Of a stretch of DNA of 64,000 nucleotides, positions 1 to 9,830 are shown piece by piece. The notes below the pieces were generated by a model that was not told the DNA's origin, ran no database searches, and worked only from the letters and a program-made list of their open reading frames with translations. Source of the DNA: Prochlorococcus marinus str. MIT 0918. Lineage in GTDB: Bacteria; Cyanobacteriota; Cyanobacteriia; PCC-6307; Cyanobiaceae. The stretch lies in NCBI RefSeq assembly GCF_027359415.1, contig NZ_CP114780.1, positions 744,001-808,000 on the forward strand. The letters run 5' to 3'. The position numbers and the translations under genes are program-made. The first letter of the stretch is position 1. Every line of letters starts with the position of its first letter.

Positions 1-1
1 T

Positions 2-157
2 AGTTCAGGAGAAGCCCCTTTAACAAATGAATCTCAAGGTCAATGTAGATTAAGACTAATTGGATGTGGGAAAGAAATAGACATTCCTTTTTCTGATGCA
101 GATCGTGCTCGTCAATGGATGAATCAACTGATGACTAAGGCACGATGCGACTTATGA
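2..157 (+). CDS. C-terminal end of an unrecognised conserved protein (partial)
   Basis: An open frame enters from the left edge and ends with TGA at 155-157, giving about 51 residues; the 5' part lies outside the window. The tail is polar, with RQWMNQLMTK just before the end. Its stop overlaps the ATG at 154 of the next gene in an ATGA arrangement, so it is probably co-transcribed with ftsQ. In related picocyanobacteria a short hypothetical gene sits between ddl and ftsQ, and this may be it. That identification is from remembered gene order, not from a recognised domain. Confidence 0.6.
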   Translation, partial: SSGEAPLTNESQGQCRLRLIGCGKEIDIPFSDADRARQWMNQLMTKARCDL

Positions 158-915
158 AAAGCTTAAAAAAGAATCAAAAATCAATACCTAAGGAAATCAA
201 ACAAGTCTGGAGTATATTTTGCTACTTTTCAATATCATTATTATTAGCAATATTGCTTGCAAATAAAGGATGGGAACCAATTGCAACCAACCAAATAAAT
301 GTCAAAGGAAATATAAATATTCCCAAAGAGCAAATAATTGAAGCCCTTGGTATAAGGGCCAAGACATCTCTATTAAAAATTAATCCCAAAGAATTAGAAA
401 GCAAAATTCAAAAAAACTTACCAATCCAATCGGTAGCTATTAGTCGAAGGATTTCTCCTTTAGGCATAGATGTTGAAATTCTTGAGAAAAAGCCAATAGG
501 GTTAGCATTCCGCTCAAAGACAAGCGGTAAAGAAGCAGGGATGATAGACAAAGAAGGAGATTGGATACCTATTTTTGAATCTGCAGAATATACAAATGAT
601 TTAAATCAGTTAATAGTTGAAGGGTGGAGCTCTAGAAACAAGCCGTGGATTACTCTGATTCTTAATCATCAAAGAGAATCCCCAAAAAAACTAAAAAAAA
701 TAATCTTTAATAATGACGGCCAAATAAGACTTCAAACCAAAGATTTTTTGCTAGTTGATTTAGGGAGTAAAAAAGCTTTACTGAAAAAGCAATTAGATGC
801 CTTCGATGAATTATCTCGGTCTTTATCATCTGATTTGAAAAATGGTTCAAAAACAATCCTCGATTTAAAAAATCCAGAAAAACCAAAATTATTTTTCCAA
901 AAAAAGGAGATTTAA
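145..915 (+). CDS. ftsQ: Cell division protein FtsQ (POTRA-domain divisome protein)
   Basis: Bitopic inner-membrane divisome protein that links early and late division proteins. A basic N-terminus is followed by one membrane segment at about residues 25-42, then a POTRA-like region (about 48-115, including NIPKEQIIEALGI and ISRRISPLGIDVEILEKKP) and a FtsQ/DivIB C-terminal domain. At 256 residues it is of normal length for cyanobacteria. The start could be ATG 145 or ATG 154; the latter makes an ATGA overlap with the preceding stop and removes only three residues. Position immediately before ftsZ supports the call. Confidence 0.88.
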   Translation: MRLMKSLKKNQKSIPKEIKQVWSIFCYFSISLLLAILLANKGWEPIATNQINVKGNINIPKEQIIEALGIRAKTSLLKINPKELESKIQKNLPIQSVAISRRISPLGIDVEILEKKPIGLAFRSKTSGKEAGMIDKEGDWIPIFESAEYTNDLNQLIVEGWSSRNKPWITLILNHQRESPKKLKKIIFNNDGQIRLQTKDFLLVDLGSKKALLKKQLDAFDELSRSLSSDLKNGSKTILDLKNPEKPKLFFQKKEI

Positions 916-1078
916 CTATCCAAGCTTTGCAAAAAGGGAATTTTCAAAAGAAATTTTATAGAAAAGTCAGTGAATTCTGATTTTATTTCTTAAAGAAAAA
1001 AGAGACTTTCTTGAAAAAGCCAACATAAATCTCTAGCCAGTTCATAATGCACAAAAAAGCATTATTTAAATTTTCAAT

Positions 1079-2206
1079 ATGGTGATGGGTATGGGAAACA
1101 ATTCTGGTTCTGGATATAGAACCGAGGGCATTCAACCAAGTCAGAATGCTCGAATAGAAGTCATTGGGGTAGGGGGTGGCGGCAGCAATGCTGTAAACCG
1201 AATGATAAATAGCGATCTAAAAGGAGTCTCTTACAGAGTCTTAAATACAGATGCACAAGCTTTACTGCAATCATCAGCAGAGAACAGAGTGCAACTAGGC
1301 CAGACATTAACAAGAGGATTAGGAGCTGGAGGGAATCCAAGTATTGGAGAAAAAGCTGCTGAAGAGTCCAGAGCAGAGCTGCAACAAGCCTTAGAAGGTG
1401 CTGACTTGGTTTTTATTGCTGCGGGAATGGGAGGCGGAACAGGAACAGGTGCGGCCCCTGTAGTAGCAGAAGTAGCTAAACAGAGTGGTGCACTTACAGT
1501 TGGTATAGTTACAAAGCCTTTTGGATTTGAAGGGCGTAGAAGAATGCGTCAGGCAGACGAAGGAATATCAAAACTTACTGAAAATGTTGATACTTTAATT
1601 GTTATACCTAATGACCGCCTTAAAGAAGCAATTGTTGGTGCACCTCTTCAAGAAGCCTTTAGAAGTGCAGATGACGTATTAAGAATGGGAGTAAAAGGCA
1701 TAACAGACATAATTACTTGTCCAGGACTTGTGAATGTTGATTTTGCTGATGTTCGTTCAGTCATGACTGAAGCAGGAACCTCATTACTTGGAATAGGCAA
1801 AGGCTCTGGACGTTCCAGAGCAACTGAAGCAGCTCAATCAGCAATTAGCAGTCCTTTATTAGAAGCAGGTCGCATAGATGGTGCAAAAGGCTGTGTAGTG
1901 AACATCACTGGAGGGAAAGACATGACTCTAGAAGATATGACTTCAGCCTCTGAAGTCATATATGAAGTGGTGGATCCAGAAGCAAATATTATTGTTGGTG
2001 CTGTTATTGATGAAGCAATGGAAGGTGAATTACAAGTAACAGTTATTGCAACAGGTTTTACTGGCAATCAACCATATAACAAACAAAGATTAAGCAACAA
2101 AACATCAAATCAATCTCTATATAGACAAGTATCAAATAAAGAAACTGGGGCAAGTATTCCTGAATTTTTAAGGTTGAGACAACTCAGAAGAGAACCTGAT
2201 AATTAA
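1079..2206 (+). CDS. ftsZ: Cell division GTPase FtsZ
   Basis: Tubulin-like GTPase that polymerises into the division ring. The nucleotide-binding [11 protein letters not shown] segment lies at about residues 32-42, the tubulin signature GGGTGTG at about 118-124, and the T7 synergy loop [11 protein letters not shown] at about 219-229. The C-terminal conserved peptide [13 protein letters not shown], which contacts membrane-tethering and divisome partners, is present at about 358-370. Length 375 residues is typical. It is separated from ftsQ by a 163-base gap with no gene that I can see, so it probably has its own promoter. Confidence 0.98.
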   Translation: MVMGMGNNSGSGYRTEGIQPSQNARIEVIGVGGGGSNAVNRMINSDLKGVSYRVLNTDAQALLQSSAENRVQLGQTLTRGLGAGGNPSIGEKAAEESRAELQQALEGADLVFIAAGMGGGTGTGAAPVVAEVAKQSGALTVGIVTKPFGFEGRRRMRQADEGISKLTENVDTLIVIPNDRLKEAIVGAPLQEAFRSADDVLRMGVKGITDIITCPGLVNVDFADVRSVMTEAGTSLLGIGKGSGRSRATEAAQSAISSPLLEAGRIDGAKGCVVNITGGKDMTLEDMTSASEVIYEVVDPEANIIVGAVIDEAMEGELQVTVIATGFTGNQPYNKQRLSNKTSNQSLYRQVSNKETGASIPEFLRLRQLRREPDN

Positions 2207-2220
2207 TTCCTTTAATTAGG

Positions 2221-2316
2221 TGACCCGGAGTCCACGCCAGCTTCAAGCATCCCTTTTGGCTGCTACCTTCCGGTCCTGACCAGTTTTGGGCGTTGAGGCC
2301 GCATAGGTCCGAGTCC
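2221..2316 (-). ncRNA. ffs: Signal recognition particle RNA, small bacterial (4.5S) type
   Basis: Read on the minus strand, the segment contains the universally conserved SRP helix 8 sequence GGTCAGGACCGGAAGGTAGC with its GGAA tetraloop, flanked by complementary arms that close into a long hairpin of about 96 nt. This RNA binds Ffh and targets membrane proteins co-translationally. It lies between the stop of ftsZ and the start of panB and is transcribed against both. The ends are estimated from the outer pairing GACTCGGA... with ...TCCGGGTC and may be off by a few bases. Confidence 0.93.
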
Positions 2317-2360
2317 TCTAAAGTTTAGCAATCTAAATCTCTTAGCAACATAAAAGCTAA

Positions 2361-3167
2361 ATGCTTCCTAAGGAATTAGTTCGATTTAAAGAACTTGGCA
2401 AACCAATCACAATACTCACAGCATGGGACAGTCTGTCATCTGCATTTGTTGAAGCAGCAGGAGCAGACGTTGTTCTTGTGGGAGATTCATTAGCAATGTT
2501 TATTCATGGCCATACAACAACACTTCCTATAACACTTGAACAAATGCTCCATCACACTCAAGCAGTTGAAAGAGGATTTACTAAGTCAATAAGTGAACAA
2601 CCTTTAATAGTTTGTGACCTGCCTTTCCTTAGCTATCAATGTGGAGAAGACAAGGCAGTTTCAGCCGCAGGCTATTTATTAAAAAATTCTTCCGCAGCAG
2701 CAGTTAAACTTGAAGGAGCTGAGCCAGAAGTTTTAGCGGTTATTAACCGCTTTATTAGAATGGGAATTCCAGTAATGGGGCATCTTGGACTCACACCCCA
2801 ATCAGTCCATAATCTTGGATATCAAAAACAAGCTAAAGACAAGTTAAGTCAAGACAAATTAATTCAGCAGGCTATTGAGATTGAGGAATCAGGATGTTTC
2901 GCGGTGGTTATCGAACATGTACCTTCACAAATCACAGGAAAGATTAGAAACCTTTTAAAGATTCCTGTTATCGGAATTGGAGCTGGCGAAGATTGTGACG
3001 GGCAAGTAAGAGTCACTGCTGATTTGTTAGGACTAACATCTAAGCAGCCTCCTTTTGCAAAACCCATAATTGAATCAAGAGAGCTTTTTATAAATGCACT
3101 CAAAGATTGGGTGAATCAGATAAAGAATCCCACCAAAACAACATCTCAACAAGAATTTGATTGCTAA
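2361..3167 (+). CDS. panB: 3-methyl-2-oxobutanoate hydroxymethyltransferase PanB
   Basis: First committed step of pantothenate (coenzyme A) synthesis: transfers a hydroxymethyl group from methylene-tetrahydrofolate to 2-ketoisovalerate. Family segments are all present: [10 protein letters not shown] near residue 38, the HHTQAVERG segment, [10 protein letters not shown] near 94, the VKLEGAEP lysine, [12 protein letters not shown] near 137, and the terminal [15 protein letters not shown] barrel segment. Length 268 is standard. The last 68 bases overlap the convergent hemW gene on the other strand. Confidence 0.95.
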   Translation: MLPKELVRFKELGKPITILTAWDSLSSAFVEAAGADVVLVGDSLAMFIHGHTTTLPITLEQMLHHTQAVERGFTKSISEQPLIVCDLPFLSYQCGEDKAVSAAGYLLKNSSAAAVKLEGAEPEVLAVINRFIRMGIPVMGHLGLTPQSVHNLGYQKQAKDKLSQDKLIQQAIEIEESGCFAVVIEHVPSQITGKIRNLLKIPVIGIGAGEDCDGQVRVTADLLGLTSKQPPFAKPIIESRELFINALKDWVNQIKNPTKTTSQQEFDC

Positions 3168-4338
3168 GTTCCATACCTTCAGGATCAGTCAATTTAAATC
3201 TGGTACCATTTTGTTTAAGTAAACCCATATCAATAAACTTTTTCCAATATCTTTTTAATGACTTCAAATTTTCATTAACTTGTTTTTTATCCCACCCCCA
3301 TTGACTTAACAATTCTCCAATATTTACTCCTTCTCTTCTTCTTAAACCAACAATAAGTAAATCATCTAAGTTTATTTTTTCTACTTCATTAGATTTTTCA
3401 AAAAAACTCTTAATACCTTGTTTCTCTAATTGTTCTATCCATCTTTTATAACCTTCACGAGTTTTTGGTCGTGAAAATCTCTTTCTATAAAAATAACTTG
3501 TAGCACCTTGGCCAAAGCCCAACCATTCTGCACCACTCCAATAAACTCGATTATGACGAGATGAATGACCTGGCAATGCATAATTAGAAATTTCATAGCG
3601 CGAGAATCCTTCCTTCCTAAGAGTTTCACTAGTCAACATTGACATATCAGCAGCAAGATCTTGACTAGGCAAAGACAATTCACCTCGTTTTTTTCTCCAA
3701 TCAAATACAGTCCCTTTTTCAATAGAAAGGTCATAAATCGATAAATGTGGTGGAGAAAAATTAATTGCCTTCATTAATTGATTTTTCCAATCAATTAATG
3801 TTTGTTCAGGCAAATTCTGAATTAGATCGAGACTCCAACTAAACAAATCTCCCTTCCTAAAACTTTCATTAATCCAATTACAAGATTCAAAAACATTTTT
3901 AGAATTATGCCTTCTGCCTAATTGAGCAAGAACATTATTATCAAAACTTTGTGCACCCAAACTTATTCTATTTACACCAGCATCTAAGAAGCCTATCAAA
4001 GAATTTTGATCAAAACTTGCAGGATCAATCTCAAGTGTAATTTCTGCTCCATATTGTAAACCAAATTTTCTTTTCAAATGATCTAAAAGCTTAAACAGTT
4101 GAGAAGAAGTTAAAAGAGAAGGCGTACCTCCTCCTATATATACAGTTGATAAAGGACTTCCGTTTTGAAATAAATCAATCTCTCTATGCAAAAGTTTTAA
4201 ATATGCCTTTATCGAATTACTGCCAGGTCCCAACTCGCCTCCAGCTCTGTCTCCCAGAGGGACAATAGGAAAATCACAATAGAAACAACGTCTATGGCAA
4301 AAAGGAATATGTAAATAAGCGCTGATAGGGCAATCCAC
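3100..4338 (-). CDS. hemW: Radical SAM HemW-like protein (coproporphyrinogen oxidase-like)
   Basis: The radical SAM cluster motif is near the N-terminus: [14 protein letters not shown], with C-x3-C-x2-C ligating a 4Fe-4S cluster. GGGTPSLL follows, then the radical SAM barrel and a C-terminal HemN_C-like domain ([13 protein letters not shown]). At 412 residues it has the length of HemW/oxygen-independent coproporphyrinogen oxidase-like proteins. HemW is thought to be a heme chaperone rather than a true oxidase, so I favour that name over hemN. Its 3' end overlaps panB tail to tail by 68 bases. Confidence 0.85.
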   Translation of the reverse strand: MDCPISAYLHIPFCHRRCFYCDFPIVPLGDRAGGELGPGSNSIKAYLKLLHREIDLFQNGSPLSTVYIGGGTPSLLTSSQLFKLLDHLKRKFGLQYGAEITLEIDPASFDQNSLIGFLDAGVNRISLGAQSFDNNVLAQLGRRHNSKNVFESCNWINESFRKGDLFSWSLDLIQNLPEQTLIDWKNQLMKAINFSPPHLSIYDLSIEKGTVFDWRKKRGELSLPSQDLAADMSMLTSETLRKEGFSRYEISNYALPGHSSRHNRVYWSGAEWLGFGQGATSYFYRKRFSRPKTREGYKRWIEQLEKQGIKSFFEKSNEVEKINLDDLLIVGLRRREGVNIGELLSQWGWDKKQVNENLKSLKRYWKKFIDMGLLKQNGTRFKLTDPEGMELSNQILVEMLFWWDSLSDSPNL

Positions 4339-4440
4339 AATTTGACTTATAAATCAATACACAAAGGTATGCAGGTTCGTTTAAAGCAATAGATTTAATA
4401 ATAATAAAAGACCATAGGGAAAATCCTAAGAATCAATCCT

Positions 4441-5529
4441 ATGATGGACTCCCTGATACTAATTGTATTTGCAATAGCTGGAGCAGCTATTGGATGGTTG
4501 GGGATTGACTTATTTTCACCAATAATTGTAGATAAGCTACCTTCCATATTTGACACAAAAACAGTTACATCAGGTTTAACCAGTGTTTCAGGATTATTAA
4601 TAGGACTTTTATTTCAAGGATTAAGAAAAAAGCTAACACAACAAATCAGGACTACCCCTACAGATTTAATTGTAAGTAGATCTGTTGGTTTAATACTTGG
4701 ACTACTTGCAGCCAACCTTATTTTAGCTCCTATTCTACTTCTTCCATTATCTAAAGAATTCTTTTTTATTAAACCTATTGCAGCCGTAATAAGTAATATT
4801 TTCTTCGGTATTCTTGGTTACAATCTTGCAGGGATACATGGTCGAACTTTCCTTAGACTCCTTAATCCTAATAGTACAGAAGCTCTTTTAGTCTCAGAAG
4901 GAATTCTTACTCCTGCAAGAGCTAAGATTATTGATACAAGTATCATCATTGATGGACGAATTAAAGGCCTAATTAATTTCGGCCTAATAGAAGGGAAAAT
5001 TATAATTGCTCAAACAGTTATAGATGAACTTCAACAATTAGCTGATTCAAGTAATAGTGAAAAAAGATCAAAAGGTAGAAGAGGGCTTAAAATTCTAACT
5101 GAACTACGTGAAAACCTTGGAAAAAGACTTGTAATTAACAGAACAAAATACGAAGGAGAAGGAACTGATGACAGGCTGTTACAACTTACAGAAGATACAG
5201 GTGGGATACTAATCACTGCTGATTACAACCTTTGCCAAGTAGCTGAATTGCAGGAACTGAATATTTTAAACCTAAGTGATTTGGTAATAGCCCTTAGACC
5301 AGAAGTGCAACCTGGTGAAAAATTATCTCTAAAAATAGTTCGAGAGGGTAAAGAGGAGAATCAAGGGGTTGGATATCTTGAAGATGGAACAATGGTTGTT
5401 GTTGAAGGTGCTAAAGAATTAATGGGCGAACGATTAGAAGTAATAATTACAGGTACTTTGCAGACTCCTACAGGAAGGCTAGTGTTTGGAAAACTTGAAA
5501 AAAAATCCTCCTCCCAACAAAAGCAATAA
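4441..5529 (+). CDS. Membrane-anchored PIN/TRAM domain protein (YacL-like)
   Basis: The N-terminal half (about residues 1-135) has several hydrophobic segments. A PIN-like nuclease domain runs from about 161 to 275, starting IIDTSIIIDGRIKGL and carrying acidic positions at IDTS, the VIDELQQLAD segment and the TADYNL segment. A TRAM-type RNA-binding domain follows (about 285-355, GEKLSLKIVREGKE...GQGVGYLEDGTMVVVEGA). This architecture is seen in cyanobacterial and Bacillus YacL-type proteins; a role in RNA cleavage is inferred from the domains only. It sits just upstream of clpR. Confidence 0.85.
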   Translation: MMDSLILIVFAIAGAAIGWLGIDLFSPIIVDKLPSIFDTKTVTSGLTSVSGLLIGLLFQGLRKKLTQQIRTTPTDLIVSRSVGLILGLLAANLILAPILLLPLSKEFFFIKPIAAVISNIFFGILGYNLAGIHGRTFLRLLNPNSTEALLVSEGILTPARAKIIDTSIIIDGRIKGLINFGLIEGKIIIAQTVIDELQQLADSSNSEKRSKGRRGLKILTELRENLGKRLVINRTKYEGEGTDDRLLQLTEDTGGILITADYNLCQVAELQELNILNLSDLVIALRPEVQPGEKLSLKIVREGKEENQGVGYLEDGTMVVVEGAKELMGERLEVIITGTLQTPTGRLVFGKLEKKSSSQQKQ

Positions 5530-5588
5530 AAGCTAAGCAACTTATACCTAAATATAGCTAAGCTCAAAACCTAATAAAACTGATTCAT

Positions 5589-6236
5589 ATGACAGTATCT
5601 GCACCCTATTACGGTGATTCAGCAGTAATGCGAACACCTCCACCAGACCTGCCATCATTATTACTTAAAGAAAGGATTGTATATTTAGGGCTTCCTTTGT
5701 TTTCTGATGATGATGCTAAAAGACAACTTGGCATGGATGTAACTGAACTAATAATTGCCCAATTACTATTTCTTGAATTTGACAATCCCGAAAAACCAAT
5801 TTATTTCTATATAAATTCAACTGGAACTAGTTGGCATACTGGAGATGCTATTGGATTTGAGACAGAAGCTTTTGCTATATGCGACACAATTAGTTATATC
5901 AAACCACCTATTCATACTATTTGTATAGGCCAAGCAATGGGAACTGCAGCAGTGATTCTGTCTGCTGGTGCAAAAGGTCAACGTGCAGCATTACCTCATG
6001 CTTCAATTGTGCTCCATCAACCAAGAAGTGGAGCAAGTGGACAAGCTACCGATATTCAAATTAGAGCTAAAGAAGTTATTCATAACAAACAAGCTATGCT
6101 AAAAATTCTTTCCAAGAACACGGGAAGAACTGTGGAGCAATTAACTAAAGATTCAGACAGAATGAGCTACCTAACTCCTAATGAAGCTGTTGAATATGGC
6201 CTAATCGACAAAGTTCTATCGACTCGAAAGATCTAA
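5589..6236 (+). CDS. clpR: ClpR, catalytically inactive Clp protease subunit
   Basis: ClpP-fold subunit that in cyanobacteria assembles with an active ClpP partner into a mixed ClpP/R ring. The nucleophile serine is gone: where ClpP reads GLAASMG this protein reads GQAMGTA (residues 114-120), so glycine 118 stands at the serine position. The histidine motif (LHQP, H143) is kept, but the DxDRD segment reads DSDRM. It also has a short insertion around residues 81-95 (SWHTGDAIGFETEAF). It is 56 bases upstream of the active clpP gene, the classic clpR-clpP order. Confidence 0.93.
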   Translation: MTVSAPYYGDSAVMRTPPPDLPSLLLKERIVYLGLPLFSDDDAKRQLGMDVTELIIAQLLFLEFDNPEKPIYFYINSTGTSWHTGDAIGFETEAFAICDTISYIKPPIHTICIGQAMGTAAVILSAGAKGQRAALPHASIVLHQPRSGASGQATDIQIRAKEVIHNKQAMLKILSKNTGRTVEQLTKDSDRMSYLTPNEAVEYGLIDKVLSTRKI

Positions 6237-6292
6237 ACCAATCTCCAACTTAATTCACAAGTTCTTCTTCCCAAATTTATCTGATTTTTATT

Positions 6293-6895
6293 ATGCCTAT
6301 TGGTACTCCAAGTGTTCCTTATAGACTACCCGGCAGTCAATTCGAACGCTGGGTAGACATTTATACAAGGTTAGGAGCAGAAAGGATTCTTTTTCTGGGG
6401 CAAGAAGTATCAGATGCGGTTGCAAATAGTCTTGTAGCACAAATGCTTTATTTAGATTCTGAAGACAGTACAAAACCTATTTATCTATATATAAATAGTC
6501 CAGGGGGATCTGTAACTGCTGGGCTAGCCATATATGACACGATGAAATATGTCAAAAGTGATGTTGTGACCATTTGTGTTGGACTTGCTGCTTCCATGGG
6601 TGCTTTTCTTTTGTCAGCTGGAACCAAAGGTAAAAGACTTGCGTTGCCACATAGTCGAATTATGATTCACCAGCCACTAGGGGGCACATCGCAAAGGCAA
6701 GCAAGTGACATCGAGATTGAAGCTACAGAAATACTGCGCATAAAAAAAATGCTTAATCTTGCGATGTCTGATATGACTGGACAGCCTTTCGAAAAAATTG
6801 ACAAGGATACTGATAGGGATTACTTCCTAAGCTCTCACGAAGCTAAAGAATATGGATTAATTGATAGAGTTATCTCTCATCCAAATGAAGCTTGA
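6293..6895 (+). CDS. clpP: ATP-dependent Clp protease proteolytic subunit (active ClpP)
   Basis: Serine protease subunit of the Clp complex. The nucleophile motif GLAASMGAF has serine 101, MIHQPLGG has histidine 126, and [13 protein letters not shown] carries the acidic part of the triad. The [13 protein letters not shown] segment that forms the substrate channel and oxyanion region is intact. Length 200 residues is usual. Paired with the preceding clpR gene it corresponds to the clpP3 lineage of cyanobacteria; numbering among paralogues is inference from the pairing. Confidence 0.95.
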   Translation: MPIGTPSVPYRLPGSQFERWVDIYTRLGAERILFLGQEVSDAVANSLVAQMLYLDSEDSTKPIYLYINSPGGSVTAGLAIYDTMKYVKSDVVTICVGLAASMGAFLLSAGTKGKRLALPHSRIMIHQPLGGTSQRQASDIEIEATEILRIKKMLNLAMSDMTGQPFEKIDKDTDRDYFLSSHEAKEYGLIDRVISHPNEA

Positions 6896-7012
6896 TTCCC
6901 TAGTAAAACCTAGAAAGAAAATTCTCTTCATTTGATATCAACACAAAAACCAAATAATAAAAAAAAAAGACTTTGTAAAAAAAGGTTCTTACTTATAATT
7001 TAAATCTCTTAA

Positions 7013-7030
7013 GCTTTCTTTCAAGAAAGC
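7013..7030. promoter_or_regulatory. Small inverted repeat in the ilvC leader
   Basis: GCTTTCTT (7013-7020) and AAGAAAGC (7023-7030) are perfectly complementary with a 2-base centre, ending 15 bases before the ilvC ATG. It would form an imperfect hairpin in RNA or an operator-like palindrome in DNA. It could reach into ribosome loading of ilvC. No known regulator motif is recognised. Confidence 0.35.
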
Positions 7031-7036
7031 CTTTAA

Positions 7037-8041
<1,005 letters not shown>

Positions 8042-8055
8042 TTATTTTCATTTCA

Positions 8056-9054
8056 TTGATTATTGGAGCAGTTTTACTAGACCTGCTTATTGGAGATCCT
8101 AGATTTCTAATTCACCCTGTAGAAATAATTGGCATACTAATCAAATATTTAAAGACAAAAGTAGAGGGTTTAGCTCAAGAAAATATATTCCTATTAAGAA
8201 TTGGAGGATTATTACTTACCTTTAGCGTTGTTTTTGCAAGTTTTTTTGGCGGCTGGGTTTTAGAGCAACTACTTCTTACAAAATCTGCTCCTATATTAAA
8301 AAGTTTTATCTATTTTATAGTTCTAATTGCCTTAGCAAGTTCACTTGCATCTAAAAGCCTAAATCAAAGTGTTTCTTTGGTAATAAATGCACTAAATAAC
8401 GATGACAAGGATCTGGGATTAGCCAGAAGGAAGCTAGCTCATATAGTTGGTAGAAATGTTTCAAACCTTCAAAAACAAGAAATACTCCGTGCAGCTGCTG
8501 AATCAGCTAGTGAAAACGCAGTAGACGGAATATTTGCTCCATTGTTTTGGATGATGGCTGGAAGCTTCATATGGAAATTAGCTCCTGGATTACCTGGGCC
8601 TTTAGCATTCGCTTGGTTTTATAAAGCAAGCAGTACAATTGATTCAATGATCGGATATAAAAGTGAAAAATTAAGATGGATAGGAGAATCAGGTGCAAAG
8701 CTAGATGACATTCTCACCTTTATCCCATGCAGATTAGTCTTATTAACACTTCCATTAATTAGTCATAATTGGATAAAAGCACCATCCATAATTAAAAAAG
8801 CTATTAAAGATGGTTCATATGATTCATCTCCAAATTCTGGTTTTTCTGAAGCGATTTTTGCATATTGTGCACAAGTTAGGATGGGAGGAACAAATATTTA
8901 TAAAGACAAGTTAGTATCCAAAAAAATTATTGCTAAAAATTGTCCAAATGCAAATAGAAACAGTATAAAAAGAATACTAAGTCTTACACTCTTACTTGAA
9001 TTATCATGGGTTTTAGGCTTTATATTAATAAATAAGTTTATATTAATACTCTAG
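8056..9054 (+). CDS. cobD: Adenosylcobinamide-phosphate synthase CobD/CbiB
   Basis: Membrane enzyme that attaches the aminopropanol arm to adenosylcobyrate in the cobamide pathway. The diagnostic N-terminus is LLDLLIGDPRFLIHPVEIIG. Later come AAAESASENAVDGIFAPLFW (about 155-174), PLAFAWFYKASSTIDSMIGY and the DDILTFIP segment, with several hydrophobic helices. Length 332 is normal. I use the TTG at 8056 because no ATG lies between it and the ilvC stop and the family N-terminus starts here. The last four bases overlap the convergent sugar transferase gene. Confidence 0.92.
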   Translation: MIIGAVLLDLLIGDPRFLIHPVEIIGILIKYLKTKVEGLAQENIFLLRIGGLLLTFSVVFASFFGGWVLEQLLLTKSAPILKSFIYFIVLIALASSLASKSLNQSVSLVINALNNDDKDLGLARRKLAHIVGRNVSNLQKQEILRAAAESASENAVDGIFAPLFWMMAGSFIWKLAPGLPGPLAFAWFYKASSTIDSMIGYKSEKLRWIGESGAKLDDILTFIPCRLVLLTLPLISHNWIKAPSIIKKAIKDGSYDSSPNSGFSEAIFAYCAQVRMGGTNIYKDKLVSKKIIAKNCPNANRNSIKRILSLTLLLELSWVLGFILINKFILIL

Positions 9055-9749
9055 TATGCACCTCTATCCATTGGAAGAATTAAAACGCCAAAAGTCCTTA
9101 TAAAAATCCTTATATCCATTAAAAAATTTCTTTTTCGAACATACAACAAATCTAGCATTATCCTTCTCTTATAAGTTAAGTTATTACGACCACTAACTTG
9201 CCATAACCCTGTAATCCCAGGCCTAACTGATGCAAATTCACTTATATTAACTCCATATCTTTCAATTTCATTTTCAACTATTGGCCTAGGTCCCACAACA
9301 CTCATATCACCTTTTAAAACATTTATAAATTGCGGGAGTTCATCTAAGCTAGATCTACGAAGAAACTTACCAATTGGTGTAATTCTAGGGTCATTACGTA
9401 GTTTAAAATCTTTTTCAAATTCATCTTTTAATAAAGGGTCTCTTTCAAGTAAATTTTCAAGTAAACTTTCAGCTTCAGGATGCATTGTACGGAATTTAAT
9501 ACATCCAAAAGGAATAAAATCACGACCTACCCTTTCTTGAAAATAAAGAACTGGACCTCTAGAACTTAGTTTAACTAATAAAGCAATTAAAAGAAAAAAA
9601 GGAGACCCAAATATTAATACAATAATAGAAAATATAATATCTCCAGTTCTTTTTAAAGTTCTATCATAACGACATTGTCTTTGAAGGAAGTCCTTAGTAG
9701 ATAATTTCTCAGAAGAGATGGGAGGTTTAGATGCAGAAGAATAATCCAA
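9051..9749 (-). CDS. Exopolysaccharide-type sugar transferase (WbaP/undecaprenyl-phosphate glycosylphosphotransferase)
   Basis: Bacterial sugar transferase that would move a sugar-1-phosphate from a nucleotide sugar to a polyprenyl phosphate, starting a surface polysaccharide. Motifs are complete: a hydrophobic anchor (about residues 38-60), GPVLYFQERVGRDF, CIKFRTM, LRRSSLDELPQFINVLKGDM, VGPRP and PGITGLWQVSGR. Only the C-terminal catalytic domain is present (232 residues), without the long N-terminal membrane domain of full WbaP. The glycosyltransferase gene next upstream (9831-11048) suggests a joint role in surface glycan synthesis. Confidence 0.9.
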   Translation of the reverse strand: MDYSSASKPPISSEKLSTKDFLQRQCRYDRTLKRTGDIIFSIIVLIFGSPFFLLIALLVKLSSRGPVLYFQERVGRDFIPFGCIKFRTMHPEAESLLENLLERDPLLKDEFEKDFKLRNDPRITPIGKFLRRSSLDELPQFINVLKGDMSVVGPRPIVENEIERYGVNISEFASVRPGITGLWQVSGRNNLTYKRRIMLDLLYVRKRNFLMDIRIFIRTFGVLILPMDRGAY

Positions 9750-9830
9750 AGAACTTCTCTAATGCTTAATAAGAAAAATATTTCCTTTAAATAGATTTTA
9801 CTAAAAAATTCGCATTAGCGAAAAACGAAT

